From Pseudomonas sp. CHM02 (GTDB lineage Bacteria > Pseudomonadota > Gammaproteobacteria > Pseudomonadales > Pseudomonadaceae), in assembly GCF_000612585.1 (NCBI RefSeq), contig NZ_JFCA01000001.1, forward strand, positions 179,927-243,926: DNA of 64,000 nucleotides, read 5' to 3'. The notes beneath the pieces were generated by a model. The model did not search any database and had not been told where the DNA came from. It saw nothing but the letters and a program-made list of their open reading frames with translations. Shown in pieces: positions 49,448 through 59,525 of the stretch; the first letter of the stretch is position 1, and every line of letters begins with the position of its first letter. The translations under genes and the position numbers were made by a program.

Positions 49448-50140
49448 ATGGGCAAAGAGCACAAGGCCAGTATTGACGGGGATCAATGGGCGCAGTGTGT
49501 GCGGGAACGGGGCTGGTTGTGGGAGGCCGCGTCGGCTGCTGCGACGGGCGCGCCGGTGACGCTGATCCTGGCCCACGGTGCCGGCGCACCGATGGACTCA
49601 TCCTTCATGAACGACATGGCTGCACGCCTTGCGGGGCATGGCGTGAACGTGTTGCGCTTCGAGTTTCCATACATGGTCCAGCGCCGGCTGGACGGCGGTA
49701 AACGCCCGCCGAACCCGGCACCCAAACTGCTGGAAGCCTGGCGCGAGGTGTATGCCGAGGTGCGACGTCATGTCGCTGGGAAACTAGCGATTGGCGGCAA
49801 GTCCATGGGCGGGCGCATGGCCAGTTTGCTGGCGGATGAGTTGGGTGCCGATGGGCTGGTGTGCCTGGGGTATCCGTTCTATGCGGTGGGCAAACCGGAA
49901 AAGCCACGGGTCGAGCATCTGGCCGGGTTGACGACGCCGACCTTGATTGTGCAGGGCGAGCGCGATGCCCTGGGCAATCGGGCGACGGTGGAGGGGTATG
50001 TGTTATCGCCGAGCATCGAGGTGATGTGGCTGGTGGCGGGGGATCATGACTTGAAGCCGTTGAAGGCATCGGGGTTCAGTCATGAGCAGCATCTGGAGGC
50101 GGCAGCGGGGCAGGTGGCCAGGTTTCTCGGCGCCTGTTAG
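49448..50140 (+). CDS. Alpha/beta hydrolase of the KANL3/Tex30-like family
   Basis: A 230-residue cytosolic protein: [17 protein letters not shown] (oxyanion region), nucleophile elbow [11 protein letters not shown] (Ser near 118), acid in QGERDALGN and catalytic His in AGDHDLKPL. Substrate unknown. ATG behind GAGG; divergent from ccoN2 with 79 bp, and its first codons contain the ccoN2 Anr box. Confidence 0.85.
   Translation: MGKEHKASIDGDQWAQCVRERGWLWEAASAAATGAPVTLILAHGAGAPMDSSFMNDMAARLAGHGVNVLRFEFPYMVQRRLDGGKRPPNPAPKLLEAWREVYAEVRRHVAGKLAIGGKSMGGRMASLLADELGADGLVCLGYPFYAVGKPEKPRVEHLAGLTTPTLIVQGERDALGNRATVEGYVLSPSIEVMWLVAGDHDLKPLKASGFSHEQHLEAAAGQVARFLGAC
49473..49486 (-). promoter_or_regulatory. 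Anr box of ccoN2
   Basis: TTGACGGGGATCAA, 9 of 10 conserved positions. It is about 105 bp upstream of ccoN2 and lies within codons 9-13 of the hydrolase gene. Confidence 0.8.
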
Positions 50141-50144
50141 GGAC

Positions 50145-50215
50145 CTATCGCCGGCAAGCCGGCTCCTACAGGGGTTGTGTAAACCGTGTAGGAGCCGGCT
50201 TGCCGGCGATAGCGG
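50145..50215. repeat. REPIN, GCCGGCAAGCCGGC class, perfect arms
   Basis: Perfect 25-bp inverted arms at 50146-50170 and 50187-50211, 16-bp centre, between the convergent hydrolase and aer genes. Likely also serves as a shared transcription end. Confidence 0.9.
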
Positions 50216-50216
50216 T

Positions 50217-51782
50217 TTAACGGTTAAAGCGCTCTACCAGCGAATACTGGGTATTCGCCGTATGCGTCAGTTCTTCGCTCAGCTGCGCCGAGTTCAACGC
50301 CTGTTCCGAGGTCTGGTCCGCCAACAGCGCAATGGTGCTGATATTACGGCTGATCTCTTCGGCTACCGAGCTTTGCTCTTCGGTCGCGGCGGCGATCTGG
50401 GTGGTCATGTCGGTGATATGCGCCACCGCTTCGCTGATGCCCACCAACGCCTGGTCCGCCTCCATCACCCGCGCCACGCCTTCTTCGGCCTGGCGATGCC
50501 CGGCGTCCATGGTTTGCACGGCGGCGGCGGCGGTCTGCTGCAGCTTGGCGATCAGGGCATGGATTTGCCCGGTCGATTCAGCGGTGCGTTGCGCCAGTTG
50601 ACGGACTTCGTCGGCGACGACCGCAAAACCACGGCCCATCTCACCGGCACGCGCCGCTTCGATGGCGGCGTTGAGCGCCAGCAGGTTGGTCTGGTCGGCA
50701 ATGCCTTTGATCACGTCGACCACGCCGCCGATTTCATCGCTGTCCTTGGCCAGTTGGGTGACGGTCACGCCGGTCTCGCCCACGGCCACCGAGAGACGCT
50801 GGATCGCTTCGCGAGTTTCCCCGGCGATATCACGGCCCCGGCCGGTCAGGCGGTTGGCCTCCTGGGTGGCGTCGGCAGTGCGCTGCACGTGGCTGGCCAC
50901 TTCCTGAGTCGTCGCGGCCATCTGGTTGACGGCGGTGGCCACCTGCTCGGTTTCCACGCGCTGGCGTTCCAGGCCGCTGGAGCTGTTATGCGCCAGGGTA
51001 TTGGACTGCGCAGCCTGGTCGTTGAGGTGTTCGGCCGTATCCTGCAAGCGCGTGAGGCAGGTTTTCAGGCGGGCTTCCTGGCTGAGGATCGACATCTCCA
51101 GACGCGCCTGGGCACCACGGCTGTCGGTGTACATCTGCGCGATCAACGGGTCGGAGGTAGTCTGCTCGGCCAGGCGCAGCAGGCGCTTGAGACCGCGCTG
51201 TTGCCAGCTCAGGCCCAGCAGGCCGAGTGGCACCGACAACCCCGCCGCCAGGGCAAAGCCCCAGTGGGAGTTGAGTGACGCACCGATCATGAAGCTCAAC
51301 TGGCTGACCAGGATAAACGGCAGCCAGTCCTGCAGCACCGGCAGCCACTTGTCGCGCTGGGGGATCGCCGACTTGCCCTGGTTGATGCGTTGGTAGAGCG
51401 CTTCGGCACGGCGGATCTGCTCGGAGGTGGGCTTGATGCGCACCGATTCGTAGCCGACCACCTGGTTGCCTTCGAAGACCGGCGTCACATAGGCGTTGAC
51501 CCAGTAGTGATCACCGCTCTTGCAGCGATTCTTGACAATGCCCATCCATGGCAAGCCTTGTTTGAGCGTGGACCACATGTGCGCGAAGACCGCCGCCGGA
51601 ACATCCGGGTGACGCACCAGGTTGTGCGGCGCACGCACCAGTTCGTCGCGGGAGAACCCACTGATTTCGACGAAGGCGTCGTTGCAGTAGGTGATCACGC
51701 CTTTGGCATCTGTGGTGGAGATCAACCGTTGCTGAGCGGGGAAGGTACGTTCGCGCTGGGTAACGGGTTGGTTATTACGCAT
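50217..51782 (-). CDS. aer: Aerotaxis receptor Aer
   Basis: A 521-residue chemoreceptor. N-terminal PAS domain (about 15-120: [57 protein letters not shown]) that binds FAD in Aer proteins, a hydrophobic hairpin (about 148-195) instead of a periplasmic domain, and the cytoplasmic signalling hairpin with [23 protein letters not shown]. It guides cells by redox state; its place beside the cco operons is conserved in Pseudomonas. Confidence 0.94.
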   Translation of the reverse strand: MRNNQPVTQRERTFPAQQRLISTTDAKGVITYCNDAFVEISGFSRDELVRAPHNLVRHPDVPAAVFAHMWSTLKQGLPWMGIVKNRCKSGDHYWVNAYVTPVFEGNQVVGYESVRIKPTSEQIRRAEALYQRINQGKSAIPQRDKWLPVLQDWLPFILVSQLSFMIGASLNSHWGFALAAGLSVPLGLLGLSWQQRGLKRLLRLAEQTTSDPLIAQMYTDSRGAQARLEMSILSQEARLKTCLTRLQDTAEHLNDQAAQSNTLAHNSSSGLERQRVETEQVATAVNQMAATTQEVASHVQRTADATQEANRLTGRGRDIAGETREAIQRLSVAVGETGVTVTQLAKDSDEIGGVVDVIKGIADQTNLLALNAAIEAARAGEMGRGFAVVADEVRQLAQRTAESTGQIHALIAKLQQTAAAAVQTMDAGHRQAEEGVARVMEADQALVGISEAVAHITDMTTQIAAATEEQSSVAEEISRNISTIALLADQTSEQALNSAQLSEELTHTANTQYSLVERFNR

Positions 51783-51869
51783 GATTGTTCAATCCGCAAG
51801 GCTTTCAAGGGGTATCGGCAAGCACGGCGGTTTATTTAACTTAAATTTGCAACAATAGCCGCGCTGTCC

Positions 51870-51970
51870 GTGTAGGCGTGAGCTTGCTCGCGAAGAACGC
51901 AAAGGCACCGCGCTTATTCAGACAGCCCGCGTTTTCGTTGACGATTTTCGCGAACAAGCTCGCTCCTGCA
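51870..51970. repeat. REPIN, GAGCTTGCTCGCGAAG class, diverged
   Basis: Imperfect inverted arms (TGAGCTTGCTCGCGAAGAAC and GATTTTCGCGAACAAGCTCG) with a centre ACCGCGCTTATTCAG...CCCGCGTT similar to the 46034 element. Between aer start and the CPBP gene end. Confidence 0.75.
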
Positions 51971-51981
51971 AGGGGCCGGGA

Positions 51982-52773
51982 TCAACCCGCCAGCATCGGG
52001 TAGGTAAACAACCCGAAGTGCAGCAGGTTCAGACCAAAGTGCGTGGCCACCGCCGCGCCCAGGCCGCCGAAGCGATAGGCCAGGCCATAGCCCACCCCGG
52101 CGATGCTCGCCAGCAGCACCCAGTGCCAGCCCGCGCCGATATGCACCAGGCCGAACAGCAGCGAGGCCAGCAGCAGCGCGAGGTTGTCGCCATAGGGCAG
52201 GTGCTTGAAGCGTCGGCTCAAGCCACCCTGGATGTAGCCACGGAACAGGGCTTCTTCCACGAGGGTCACCAGCAGCAGGTTATTGAGTACCCAAAGCCAG
52301 GCCTGGTCCGGCCATTTCGGTGCCCAACTGATCACCCCCAGCAACGTGGCGCCACCAAGGGCGGCGATGGCGGTGAGGGCCAGGGCCAGCGCAGTGACGT
52401 AGATCGACAGGCGCAGCGAGCGCCGCGCCACGATCCACGGGCAGGCCAGCAAGAGCCAGAAGCCAATCAGCGGTTTGTCCTGGTTCAGGTACATCGAAAA
52501 CGGCACGGCATCGGCAGTGAAACGCTGCGAGCCAATGCCGCGCCCATTGTAGAAGCCCGGTAGCCAGTGCATCGCCAGGCTCAGTGCCAGCACGATGAAC
52601 AGACCGTGGCCGACGTAACGCGCCCAAGGGGTACGCTGTTGGCGAACGGCGTACCCGGCGAGCAACAGCAGGGCGACAGACACCCATGCCAGCGCCCCCA
52701 GTTGCCCGTAGGCAAGGGCCAGTCCATAGCCGATGGAAAGAAGCACCAGGTACAGCCAGGGCAATGTGATCAT
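51982..52773 (-). CDS. CPBP family intramembrane metalloprotease
   Basis: A 263-residue membrane protein with about eight helices. CPBP/Abi motifs: VEEALFRGYIQGGL (EExxxR), FGLVHIGAG (FxxxH) and HFGLNLLHF. Related to CAAX-prenyl endopeptidases; bacterial roles are mostly unknown. ATG 52773 after AAGGATATC; a longer frame upstream has no ribosome-binding site. Confidence 0.88.
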   Translation of the reverse strand: MITLPWLYLVLLSIGYGLALAYGQLGALAWVSVALLLLAGYAVRQQRTPWARYVGHGLFIVLALSLAMHWLPGFYNGRGIGSQRFTADAVPFSMYLNQDKPLIGFWLLLACPWIVARRSLRLSIYVTALALALTAIAALGGATLLGVISWAPKWPDQAWLWVLNNLLLVTLVEEALFRGYIQGGLSRRFKHLPYGDNLALLLASLLFGLVHIGAGWHWVLLASIAGVGYGLAYRFGGLGAAVATHFGLNLLHFGLFTYPMLAG

Positions 52774-52855
52774 GAGATATCCTTGGAAAAAACTGGGCGG
52801 CATTATAGCGGTGCGCCCCACAGGGCCCACATGAAAACGCCTCCACCCTGGGTGA

Positions 52856-52885
52856 TTGCAAAACCTATCCACGGCTGGTTATAGT
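52856..52885 (+). promoter_or_regulatory. Candidate sigma-70 promoter of the long leader before the EamA gene
   Basis: TTGCAA (52856-52861), 18-bp spacer, TATAGT (52880-52885). Transcription would start near 52892, giving a 5' leader of about 290 nt. Confidence 0.5.
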
Positions 52886-52920
52886 CCGAGCCTCTTCATC
52901 CCTTCACACAAGATCAGCCC

Positions 52921-53085
52921 ATGCCAGCTCTCCAGCGCATAGCGGTAGTCGATTCAGCGGTCAACGCTGTGGTCGTGCCGTGCGGGGAAAAGCAGCCTGC
53001 GCAGATCAGTCACTACCCCCCACCTGTCAGTAGCACGCCGGTGTACGCAGTCGTATCACCGCCGGGTGTTGGCATTTCGGGCTGA
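52921..53085 (+). CDS. Small leader ORF, 54 codons
   Basis: ATG CCA GCT start, uninterrupted to TGA at 53083. The peptide is Val/Pro-rich (…AVVDSAVNAVVVPCGEKQPA…) with no membrane helix. The ribosome-binding site is weak. It lies wholly inside the presumed EamA leader and could be a regulatory peptide; equally, it could be chance in GC-rich DNA. Confidence 0.3.
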   Translation: MPALQRIAVVDSAVNAVVVPCGEKQPAQISHYPPPVSSTPVYAVVSPPGVGISG

Positions 53086-53133
53086 TCAGCGAATCGCTGT
53101 TCCCGTCTGCCCGCCTGAAAAAAACCTACTGAG

Positions 53134-53160
53134 TTTCAGCGTCTGCTGAATTGGCTTTTT
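53134..53160 (+). promoter_or_regulatory. Attenuator-like hairpin before the EamA gene
   Basis: TTCAGC-GTCT-GCTGAA (53134-53149) followed after 5 nt by TTTTT (53155-53159), 20 nt before the EamA start codon. It may be part of a leader-controlled switch. No riboswitch class is recognised. Confidence 0.35.
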
Positions 53161-53181
53161 GCCTGATTACAGGTGGTAACC

Positions 53182-54066
53182 ATGTCTGTTATTTCGAAAC
53201 AATCCGTGGCCGCGGCGGCCTCGACGGGCCTGTTCGTACTGCTGTGGAGCAGCGGGGCGATCTTCTCCAAATGGGGCCTGGCCCACGCGTCACCCTTTGC
53301 GTTTCTGTTGATCCGCTTTGCCATCGCCCTTGCAGGCCTGGTGGTGCTGGTACCGATCCTCAAGCTGAAACTGCCGCGTCCGGGCAAGCCCCTGCTGTAT
53401 GCGGCGGCGACCGGGCTGGTGTTGTTGGGGGCTTATCAGATTTTCTATCTGCTGGCCCTGGACCTCAACGTCACCCCTGGCGTGATGGCAACGATCATGG
53501 GCGTACAGCCGATCCTCACCGTGGTGCTGATGGAACGCCAGCGCTCGCTGCGCCGCTTGTTCGGCCTGGGCCTTGGGTTGGCGGGGCTGATCATGGTGGT
53601 CTACCAGGGCATCGGGTTGTCCGGCATGTCCCTGGCGGGCATGCTGTTCGGCCTGCTCGCCCTGGCCAGCATGACCTTCGGTTCGATCATGCAGAAGCGC
53701 ATCACCGACAACCCCCTGGGCACGCTGCCGGTGCAATACCTGGCGGGGTTGCTGCTGTGCTCGGTGTTTGTGCCGTTCCAGCCGTTCCACGTTGAGCACG
53801 GCAGCGGTTTCTACCTGCCGGTGCTGTGGATGGGGTTGGTGGTGTCGTTGCTGGCCACGCTGTTGCTGTACCGCCTGATCGCCCGAGGCAACCTGGTGAA
53901 TGTCACCAGTCTGTTTTACCTGGTGCCCGCGGTGACGGCAGTGATGGACTACTTCATCTTCGGCAACAAGCTCGCGATGCTGAGCCTGCTGGGGATGGGG
54001 TTGATCATCATCGGCCTCATGTTCGTCTTTGTGGTGAGCGGGCTCGCCCCGCGCCGGGCTGCGTAG
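53182..54066 (+). CDS. EamA/DMT superfamily exporter with REP-derived C-terminus
   Basis: A 294-residue protein with ten predicted helices in two EamA repeats. ATG 53182 follows AGGTGG; GTG at 53173 is less likely. The last residues (VVSGLAPRRAA) and the TAG stop are encoded by the left arm of the REPIN at 54028, so the natural C-terminus has been replaced by REP sequence. Substrate unknown. Preceded by a 408-bp spacer with promoter, small ORF and hairpin. Confidence 0.85.
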   Translation: MSVISKQSVAAAASTGLFVLLWSSGAIFSKWGLAHASPFAFLLIRFAIALAGLVVLVPILKLKLPRPGKPLLYAAATGLVLLGAYQIFYLLALDLNVTPGVMATIMGVQPILTVVLMERQRSLRRLFGLGLGLAGLIMVVYQGIGLSGMSLAGMLFGLLALASMTFGSIMQKRITDNPLGTLPVQYLAGLLLCSVFVPFQPFHVEHGSGFYLPVLWMGLVVSLLATLLLYRLIARGNLVNVTSLFYLVPAVTAVMDYFIFGNKLAMLSLLGMGLIIIGLMFVFVVSGLAPRRAA

Positions 54067-54165
54067 CAGCCCATAAAAACGCCGCGTTCATTCAGGATGA
54101 ACGCGGCGGCAGGTTTGGCGCCGCTTCGCGCCGCAGCGCGGGCAAGCCCGCTCACCACAGAAGCA
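54028..54165. repeat. REPIN, long class with extra central hairpin
   Basis: Inverted arms with GTGAGCGGGC...GCCCGCTCAC and a central perfect 12-bp hairpin CGCCGCGTTCAT/ATGAACGCGGCG, loop TCAGG (54080-54108). It sits between the two convergent EamA genes and overlaps the end of the first. Confidence 0.87.
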
Positions 54166-54170
54166 AGCGC

Positions 54171-55067
54171 CTACAGGGTTTTGACCAATTTCCCCGGGCG
54201 CAATACCAGCCACAACGCTCCAGCGATCAACACCCCGCCATACAGATGCGCCATGGACAGCGGCTCATCCAGCAGTAATACACCCCACAACACACCGAAT
54301 GGTGGAATCATGAAGGTCACGGTCATCGACTTGACCGGCCCGATGGACGACAGCAGCCGGAAGTAAAGAATGTAGGCAAACGCCGTGCACACCAGCCCCA
54401 ACCCCAGCAACGACCACCACACCTGCCACCCACCCCAACTGGCGGGCGGCTGGCTGATGGCGCTGTAGGCAAAGAACGGCAGCAGGAACAACGTAGCGCC
54501 GAGCATGCTGCCCAGGGCGGACAGGCGACTGTCCAAGCCTCCGCGCTGATCCAGCCAGCGCCGCGCCAGGAACCCGGCAAAGCCGTAGCAGGTGGTCGCC
54601 AGCAAACAGGCCAGTGCGCCCATCAACAATTCCAGGTCAAACACCACCGGCCCCGCGCGGGTCAGCACGCCCACGCCCAACAGGCCCAGGCACACCCCGG
54701 CGACCTTCGACGGCGTCAGGCGTTCGCTGAAGAACAGCCCGCCGATCAGTACGCCCATCAACGGCGTGGTGGCATTGAAAATTGCCGAGTAACCCGCCGG
54801 CAGCACTTGGGCGGCCACCGAATACAGGGTCGCCGGGATCCCGGAGTTGATCACCCCCAACAGCAATACCGTCTTGAACTTGCCCTGGAAATCCCAGCTC
54901 ACCCGCATCATCGCCAGGATCACCAGCAACCCGGCGGCGGCAATCGACACACGGAAAAACGCAGTCGGCACCGTGCCGATCTCCGGCGCGATAATGCGCA
55001 TGAACAGGAAGCTCGCGCCCCAAATGGCGGCGAGCCCCAGCAGGTAAAAGATGTCGACGGGTCTCAC
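54171..55067 (-). CDS. EamA/DMT superfamily exporter
   Basis: A 298-residue ten-helix protein: MRPVDIFYLLGLAAIWGASFLFM start, SAIFNATTPLMGVLIGGLFFSERL (end of first repeat) and MIPPFGVLWGVLLLDEPLS in the second. GTG start at 55067 behind GGAAGCG. Sequence differs clearly from the exporter at 53182, so they are not recent duplicates. Substrate unknown. Confidence 0.87.
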   Translation of the reverse strand: MRPVDIFYLLGLAAIWGASFLFMRIIAPEIGTVPTAFFRVSIAAAGLLVILAMMRVSWDFQGKFKTVLLLGVINSGIPATLYSVAAQVLPAGYSAIFNATTPLMGVLIGGLFFSERLTPSKVAGVCLGLLGVGVLTRAGPVVFDLELLMGALACLLATTCYGFAGFLARRWLDQRGGLDSRLSALGSMLGATLFLLPFFAYSAISQPPASWGGWQVWWSLLGLGLVCTAFAYILYFRLLSSIGPVKSMTVTFMIPPFGVLWGVLLLDEPLSMAHLYGGVLIAGALWLVLRPGKLVKTL

Positions 55068-55130
55068 GCAACGCTTCCCTATGGATAAGGCGGCAATCAG
55101 TCGGCAAGTGTTACATGAGCCCTCGGATGA

Positions 55131-56756
55131 TTACAGGACAAACCGCGTCACCAGCCCATTCAGGTCTACCGCCAGGCGTGACAGTTCCTGGCTGGCAGCC
55201 GAGGTCTGGGTAGCGCCGGCGGCGGTCTGGGTGGACAGGTCGCGGATGTTTACCAGGCTGCGGTCGACATCGCGTGCCACCAACGCCTGTTGCTCGGCGG
55301 CGCTGGCGATCACCAGGTTGCGCTGGCTGATCTGCGAGATGGCGGCGGTGATTTTTTCCAGCGCGCTGCCGGCGCTGTTGGCCCGTTGCAGGGTCTGGCC
55401 GGCGTGCTCGGCGCTGCTGTTCAGGGCGTCGACGGTGTCTTGGGTGCCGCGCTGGATACCGGTGATCATCTGTTCGATTTCTTCGGTGGAGTCCTGGGTG
55501 CGTTGCGCCAGGGAGCGCACTTCATCCGCGACCACCGCAAAGCCGCGACCGGCCTCGCCCGCGCGCGCCGCTTCGATGGCGGCGTTGAGCGCCAGCAGGT
55601 TGGTCTGCCCGGCAATGCCGCGGATCACTTCCAGCACCTTGCTGATGTCCTGGGCCTGTACCGCCAGGCCTTCGGCCTTAGTGGAGGCGCCAAGTACTTC
55701 GTCGACCAGGTTCTGGATCGAACTGATGGTTTCGCTGATCTGGTAGTGACCGTGCTTGCTGTCCTCGTCGGACGCCTGGGATGCCTCGGCGCTGGACACC
55801 GCGTTGCCCGCCACTTCGTCCACGGCCGCGCTCATTTCGGTCACGGCGGTGGCGGCCTGTTCGATCTCGTCGTTCTGCGCCTGCAGGCCTCGGGTGCTTT
55901 GTTCCATCACTGAGCTCATTTCTTCGGCCGCCGACGCCAGTTGCTGCGCCGACTCGCTGATGCCACGGATGGTGCCCTGCAACTGCGTCTGCATGGTGGC
56001 CAGGGCGGTGAGCAATTGGGCGGGTTCGTCCTTGCCGCTGACGGCGATCGGCTGGCTCAGGTCGCCGCCGGCAATGGTGCGCGCTACGATCAGCGCCTGG
56101 CCCAGCGGGGCGGTGATGCTGCGGGTCAGCTGCCAGGCCAGCAGCAACGTGGCGATCAGTGCGAAAACGATGATCAGGCCGACGATCCACTGGGCACTGG
56201 CATACATCTGCGCCGCCGAATCCGCTGCGGCCTCGACACCGTGCTGGTTGAACACGATCAGGTCTTCCAGGCTCTGGTTGAGGACCGTGCCCTGAGGGGC
56301 GATGCGGCTGGTGAGCAGGTCGATGGCGTCTTGCTGTTGATCCTTGTCCACCAGGGCGATCATTTGGGTGACGAGGGTGAGGTAGGTGGCCACATGGGCT
56401 TTCAACTTGGTCAGCAACTCGCGCTCGCCATCACTGCTCAACAAGGTTTCGTGGCGGTCCAGCAGCCCCTGCAGTTCAGTACGCTGACGGGCGAGCAGGG
56501 CTTTGCTGGTATCGCGCACCCGCGATTCGTCGGTGGTTGCCAGGCGCAACGCCTCCAAGCGAATGCTGGCCACATAAGCCGCGCTGTCGTGGATGTTCTC
56601 GATGCTCGGCATCCACGATTCCTCGATGACCAGCGCGCTTTGCCGCAGCTTGGCCATCTGGCCCAGGCCAAACAGCCCGACAATCACCAGCAAGCTGGCC
56701 AAAACCGCAAAACTCAGACTGGCACGCAGACCGATCCTCATGTTCCTCAATGACAT
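55131..56756 (-). CDS. Methyl-accepting chemotaxis protein
   Basis: A 541-residue transmembrane receptor: TM1 (about 13-33), a periplasmic four-helix-bundle domain, TM2 (about 190-210), HAMP, and a signalling hairpin with [22 protein letters not shown]. In the first methylation helix the stretch after [10 protein letters not shown] ([17 protein letters not shown]) is unusual for Pseudomonas receptors. ATG 56756 has AAGGAG 8 nt upstream. Ligand unknown. Confidence 0.92.
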   Translation of the reverse strand: MSLRNMRIGLRASLSFAVLASLLVIVGLFGLGQMAKLRQSALVIEESWMPSIENIHDSAAYVASIRLEALRLATTDESRVRDTSKALLARQRTELQGLLDRHETLLSSDGERELLTKLKAHVATYLTLVTQMIALVDKDQQQDAIDLLTSRIAPQGTVLNQSLEDLIVFNQHGVEAAADSAAQMYASAQWIVGLIIVFALIATLLLAWQLTRSITAPLGQALIVARTIAGGDLSQPIAVSGKDEPAQLLTALATMQTQLQGTIRGISESAQQLASAAEEMSSVMEQSTRGLQAQNDEIEQAATAVTEMSAAVDEVAGNAVSSAEASQASDEDSKHGHYQISETISSIQNLVDEVLGASTKAEGLAVQAQDISKVLEVIRGIAGQTNLLALNAAIEAARAGEAGRGFAVVADEVRSLAQRTQDSTEEIEQMITGIQRGTQDTVDALNSSAEHAGQTLQRANSAGSALEKITAAISQISQRNLVIASAAEQQALVARDVDRSLVNIRDLSTQTAAGATQTSAASQELSRLAVDLNGLVTRFVL

Positions 56757-57142
56757 CTCAATGCTCCTTGGGCGATTAGAACCTGTTCCCGGATCGGTCT
56801 TTTGACCTTGTTAGGGGGGAGGGCGCGCTGTATATCAAAGTGCCATCATTGTGGTAATCAGGGTTTCCCTTAGTTGGATCCAAAGCCTTGCATGAGTGGC
56901 CAGGATCAGTGCGGCGCACAGTGGCTCTACTTCACCTGCCAAGCCGCGGCGTAGAAGGTGTTCAGCCAAACCGCAGGGCGACTGATCGGTGCGTTTACTG
57001 ACCGCATGGTCGAATTAAATAAATTGAAAATAAATGTACGAAATGAACGGATTTGTACAACGCGGCGCAAAAAATGATCCTTCTCCTGCCCTCGTACACT
57101 GGCTAAGCTCAGGGCTTCCAGATGCCCGCAGAGGTTTCCCGC
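56757..57142. other. 386-bp spacer between the chemoreceptor and aceK
   Basis: Holds both divergent promoters. An AT-rich tract (57011-57055) precedes aceK. I see no REP, RNA gene or coding frame of note. Confidence 0.5.
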
Positions 57143-58861
57143 ATGTCGCAGTCCGCCCTCGCTGTCGCCCAGATGATCCTCGATGGCTTCGACGATTACC
57201 GTGAGCACTTCCGTCAGATCACCGATGGCGCCCGCGAGCGTTTTGAAAAGGCCCAGTGGCAACAGGGCCAGGCAGCGTCGGCGGCGCGCATCAACCTCTA
57301 TGAAGAAAAGGTCAGTGAAGTGACCGCACGCCTGCGTGAGCACTTCGATGGCGCCGCGTTGCTCGACATCGATGTGTGGCCGGTGGTGAAAAGCGCCTAC
57401 ATCGGTCTGATCGACCTGCGCTTCGACGATGAGCTGTCCGAGACCTGGTACAACTCGATCTTCTGCGGTCTGTTCAGCCACGACCTGATCAGCGACGGCT
57501 GCATGTTTATCCACACCACCCGGCCCAGCCTGCGCCGGGCACGTGCAGCGCAGACACGCACCTACACACCCGCTGGGAAAATCCCGGACATGCTCGTGCA
57601 GATCTTTGCCGACTACCGTTTCAGTGAACCCTACGCCGACCTGGCCGCCGACCTGCGCCGCCTCGAAGCCCAATTGCGGGAAAACCTGCCGGACTGGGTG
57701 TGCAAGGATCCGGACCTCAAGGTCGAGCTGTTTTCCTCGGTGCTCTACCGCAATAAAGGCGCGTACCTCGTAGGGCGTATCTACACCCGCGACGAACAAT
57801 GGCCGCTGGTCATCCCGCTGCTGCACCGCGAAGGGCAGGGCATCCAGATCGATGCGCTGATCACCGACGAAGCCGATGTGTCGATCATCTTCTCGTTCAC
57901 CCGTTCCTATTTCATGGTCGACGTGCCGGTGCCGGCGGAATTCATCGGCTTTCTCAAGCGCATCCTGCCCGGCAAGCACATTGCCGAGTTGTACACCTCG
58001 ATCGGTTTCTACAAGCACGGCAAGTCGGAGTTCTACCGCGCCCTGATCAACCACCTGGCGACCACCGACGATCAGTTCATCATGGCCCCCGGCGTGCGTG
58101 GCATGGTCATGAGCGTGTTTACCCTGCCGGGCTTCAATACCGTGTTCAAGATCATCAAGGATCGTTTTTCGCCATCGAAAAACGTCAACCGCGCCACGGT
58201 GATCGAGAAGTATCGCCTGGTCAAAAGTGTCGACCGCGTCGGGCGCATGGCCGATACCCAGGAGTTCGCCGACTTCCGTTTCCCCCTGGGCAAGTTCGAA
58301 CCGGAGTGCCTGGCCGAGTTGTTGGAAGTGGCCGCCGGCACCGTCGAAGTGGAAGGCGATACCGTCCTTATCCGCCACTGCTGGACCGAACGGCGCATGA
58401 CCCCGCTCAACCTCTATCTCGACAACGCCAACGACGCCCAAGTGCGCGAAGCCCTGGAAGACTACGGCCTGGCGATCAAGCAACTGGCGGCGGCCAATAT
58501 CTTCCCCGGCGATATGCTGCTGAAGAATTTCGGTGTCACCCGCCACGGCCGCGTGGTGTTCTACGACTACGACGAAATCTGCTTTCTTACCGAGGCCAAC
58601 TTCCGCCATATCCCGGCACCGCGCACCCCCGAGGATGAAATGGCCTCCGAGCCCTGGTACTCCATCGGCCCGCTGGATGTATTCCCCGAGGAATTCCCGC
58701 CGTTCCTGTTCGCCGATGCCGGCCAGCGCAGACTGTTCGATGAGTTGCATGGCGAGTTGTACAACGCCGATTATTGGAAGGGATTGCAGGAGGCGATTCG
58801 CGCCGGCAAGGTCATTGATGTGTTTCCGTACCGGCGCAAGGAACGCGATCAATTTTCTTGA
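57143..58861 (+). CDS. aceK: Isocitrate dehydrogenase kinase/phosphatase
   Basis: A 572-residue bifunctional enzyme that phosphorylates isocitrate dehydrogenase and so directs carbon to the glyoxylate shunt. Typical segments: [11 protein letters not shown] at the start, [13 protein letters not shown] [12 protein letters not shown], the ATP loop [17 protein letters not shown] near 315, and [18 protein letters not shown] 57143 chosen for AGAGG 8 nt upstream; ATG 57122 is in frame. It is far from aceA/aceB, as usual in Pseudomonas. Confidence 0.96.
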   Translation: MSQSALAVAQMILDGFDDYREHFRQITDGARERFEKAQWQQGQAASAARINLYEEKVSEVTARLREHFDGAALLDIDVWPVVKSAYIGLIDLRFDDELSETWYNSIFCGLFSHDLISDGCMFIHTTRPSLRRARAAQTRTYTPAGKIPDMLVQIFADYRFSEPYADLAADLRRLEAQLRENLPDWVCKDPDLKVELFSSVLYRNKGAYLVGRIYTRDEQWPLVIPLLHREGQGIQIDALITDEADVSIIFSFTRSYFMVDVPVPAEFIGFLKRILPGKHIAELYTSIGFYKHGKSEFYRALINHLATTDDQFIMAPGVRGMVMSVFTLPGFNTVFKIIKDRFSPSKNVNRATVIEKYRLVKSVDRVGRMADTQEFADFRFPLGKFEPECLAELLEVAAGTVEVEGDTVLIRHCWTERRMTPLNLYLDNANDAQVREALEDYGLAIKQLAAANIFPGDMLLKNFGVTRHGRVVFYDYDEICFLTEANFRHIPAPRTPEDEMASEPWYSIGPLDVFPEEFPPFLFADAGQRRLFDELHGELYNADYWKGLQEAIRAGKVIDVFPYRRKERDQFS

Positions 58862-58886
58862 ACTTGATTTACTGAGCGATCGCTAT

Positions 58887-59474
58887 TCAGAAAATACTCA
58901 ATTGGTTTTTGGTCGACCTGACGCCCATTTTTTCCAAGTGATCCTGTGCGGGTCTCATATGCTCCTTTGTGGGTAGGTAGTGGCCCGAGGTACTGGATAA
59001 GTGAGTTTTCCCTGTCATGGTTTGCTTTAAGTAGCCGGCACTGACGATATTGTTCGACTGACCGGGACCGACGCCGATTTCGGCGATGGCGGGGTGGGAA
59101 ACCATCTTTGGCGCTACATTTTTACTGATGTTGGCGATCGCCATCTGTCCGTCTCCCGTCACGACAAACTTGGTAACCGTATTCGGTGTCTTCGCGACGT
59201 TCAGATCTTCTGACTTTTTTACGTTTGTCACGGTCGCCGTGGAGTTTCGGGGGTTTGTAGCCGCTCCCGCCAGATGCAGCTCAGCGTTCAGGTCTCTTGC
59301 CTTGGTATTGGGTAGCTTCGGATAGTTCTTGGAGGTGTAGGAAGACCCAGAGGGGTCTGAGGTCCAGGAACTGTTTGCCGAGTAGGATGTAGGTGCAATG
59401 TCCTGGTATTTGTTGGCGTAACCATGAAGGTTTTGGGTGGATGCGTTGTAGTAACGGCTGGAGTCAATGGGCAT
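58887..59474 (-). CDS. Orphan hypothetical protein with MPIDS start
   Basis: A 195-residue Ser/Thr/Asn/Tyr-rich protein, low in hydrophobic residues and without signal peptide. The first 60 residues look disordered. The C-terminal stretch SSTSGHYLPTKEHMRPAQDHLEKMGV resembles an SGHY-P motif I recall from the ends of predicted secreted proteins, but I cannot verify it. Start ATG behind GAGGA. The DNA is less GC-rich than neighbours. It follows the smaller MPIDS gene by 51 bp and may be a secreted effector (inference). Confidence 0.6.
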   Translation of the reverse strand: MPIDSSRYYNASTQNLHGYANKYQDIAPTSYSANSSWTSDPSGSSYTSKNYPKLPNTKARDLNAELHLAGAATNPRNSTATVTNVKKSEDLNVAKTPNTVTKFVVTGDGQMAIANISKNVAPKMVSHPAIAEIGVGPGQSNNIVSAGYLKQTMTGKTHLSSTSGHYLPTKEHMRPAQDHLEKMGVRSTKNQLSIF

Positions 59475-59525
59475 ATGAAATCCTCAGATGTTAAAGGTGA
59501 CATCAATCCGGTTTTTGCGGTTGCG

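Noticed and set aside
56927..58852. Long minus-strand frame opposite aceK
   Set aside because: Antisense shadow of a full-length conserved AceK.
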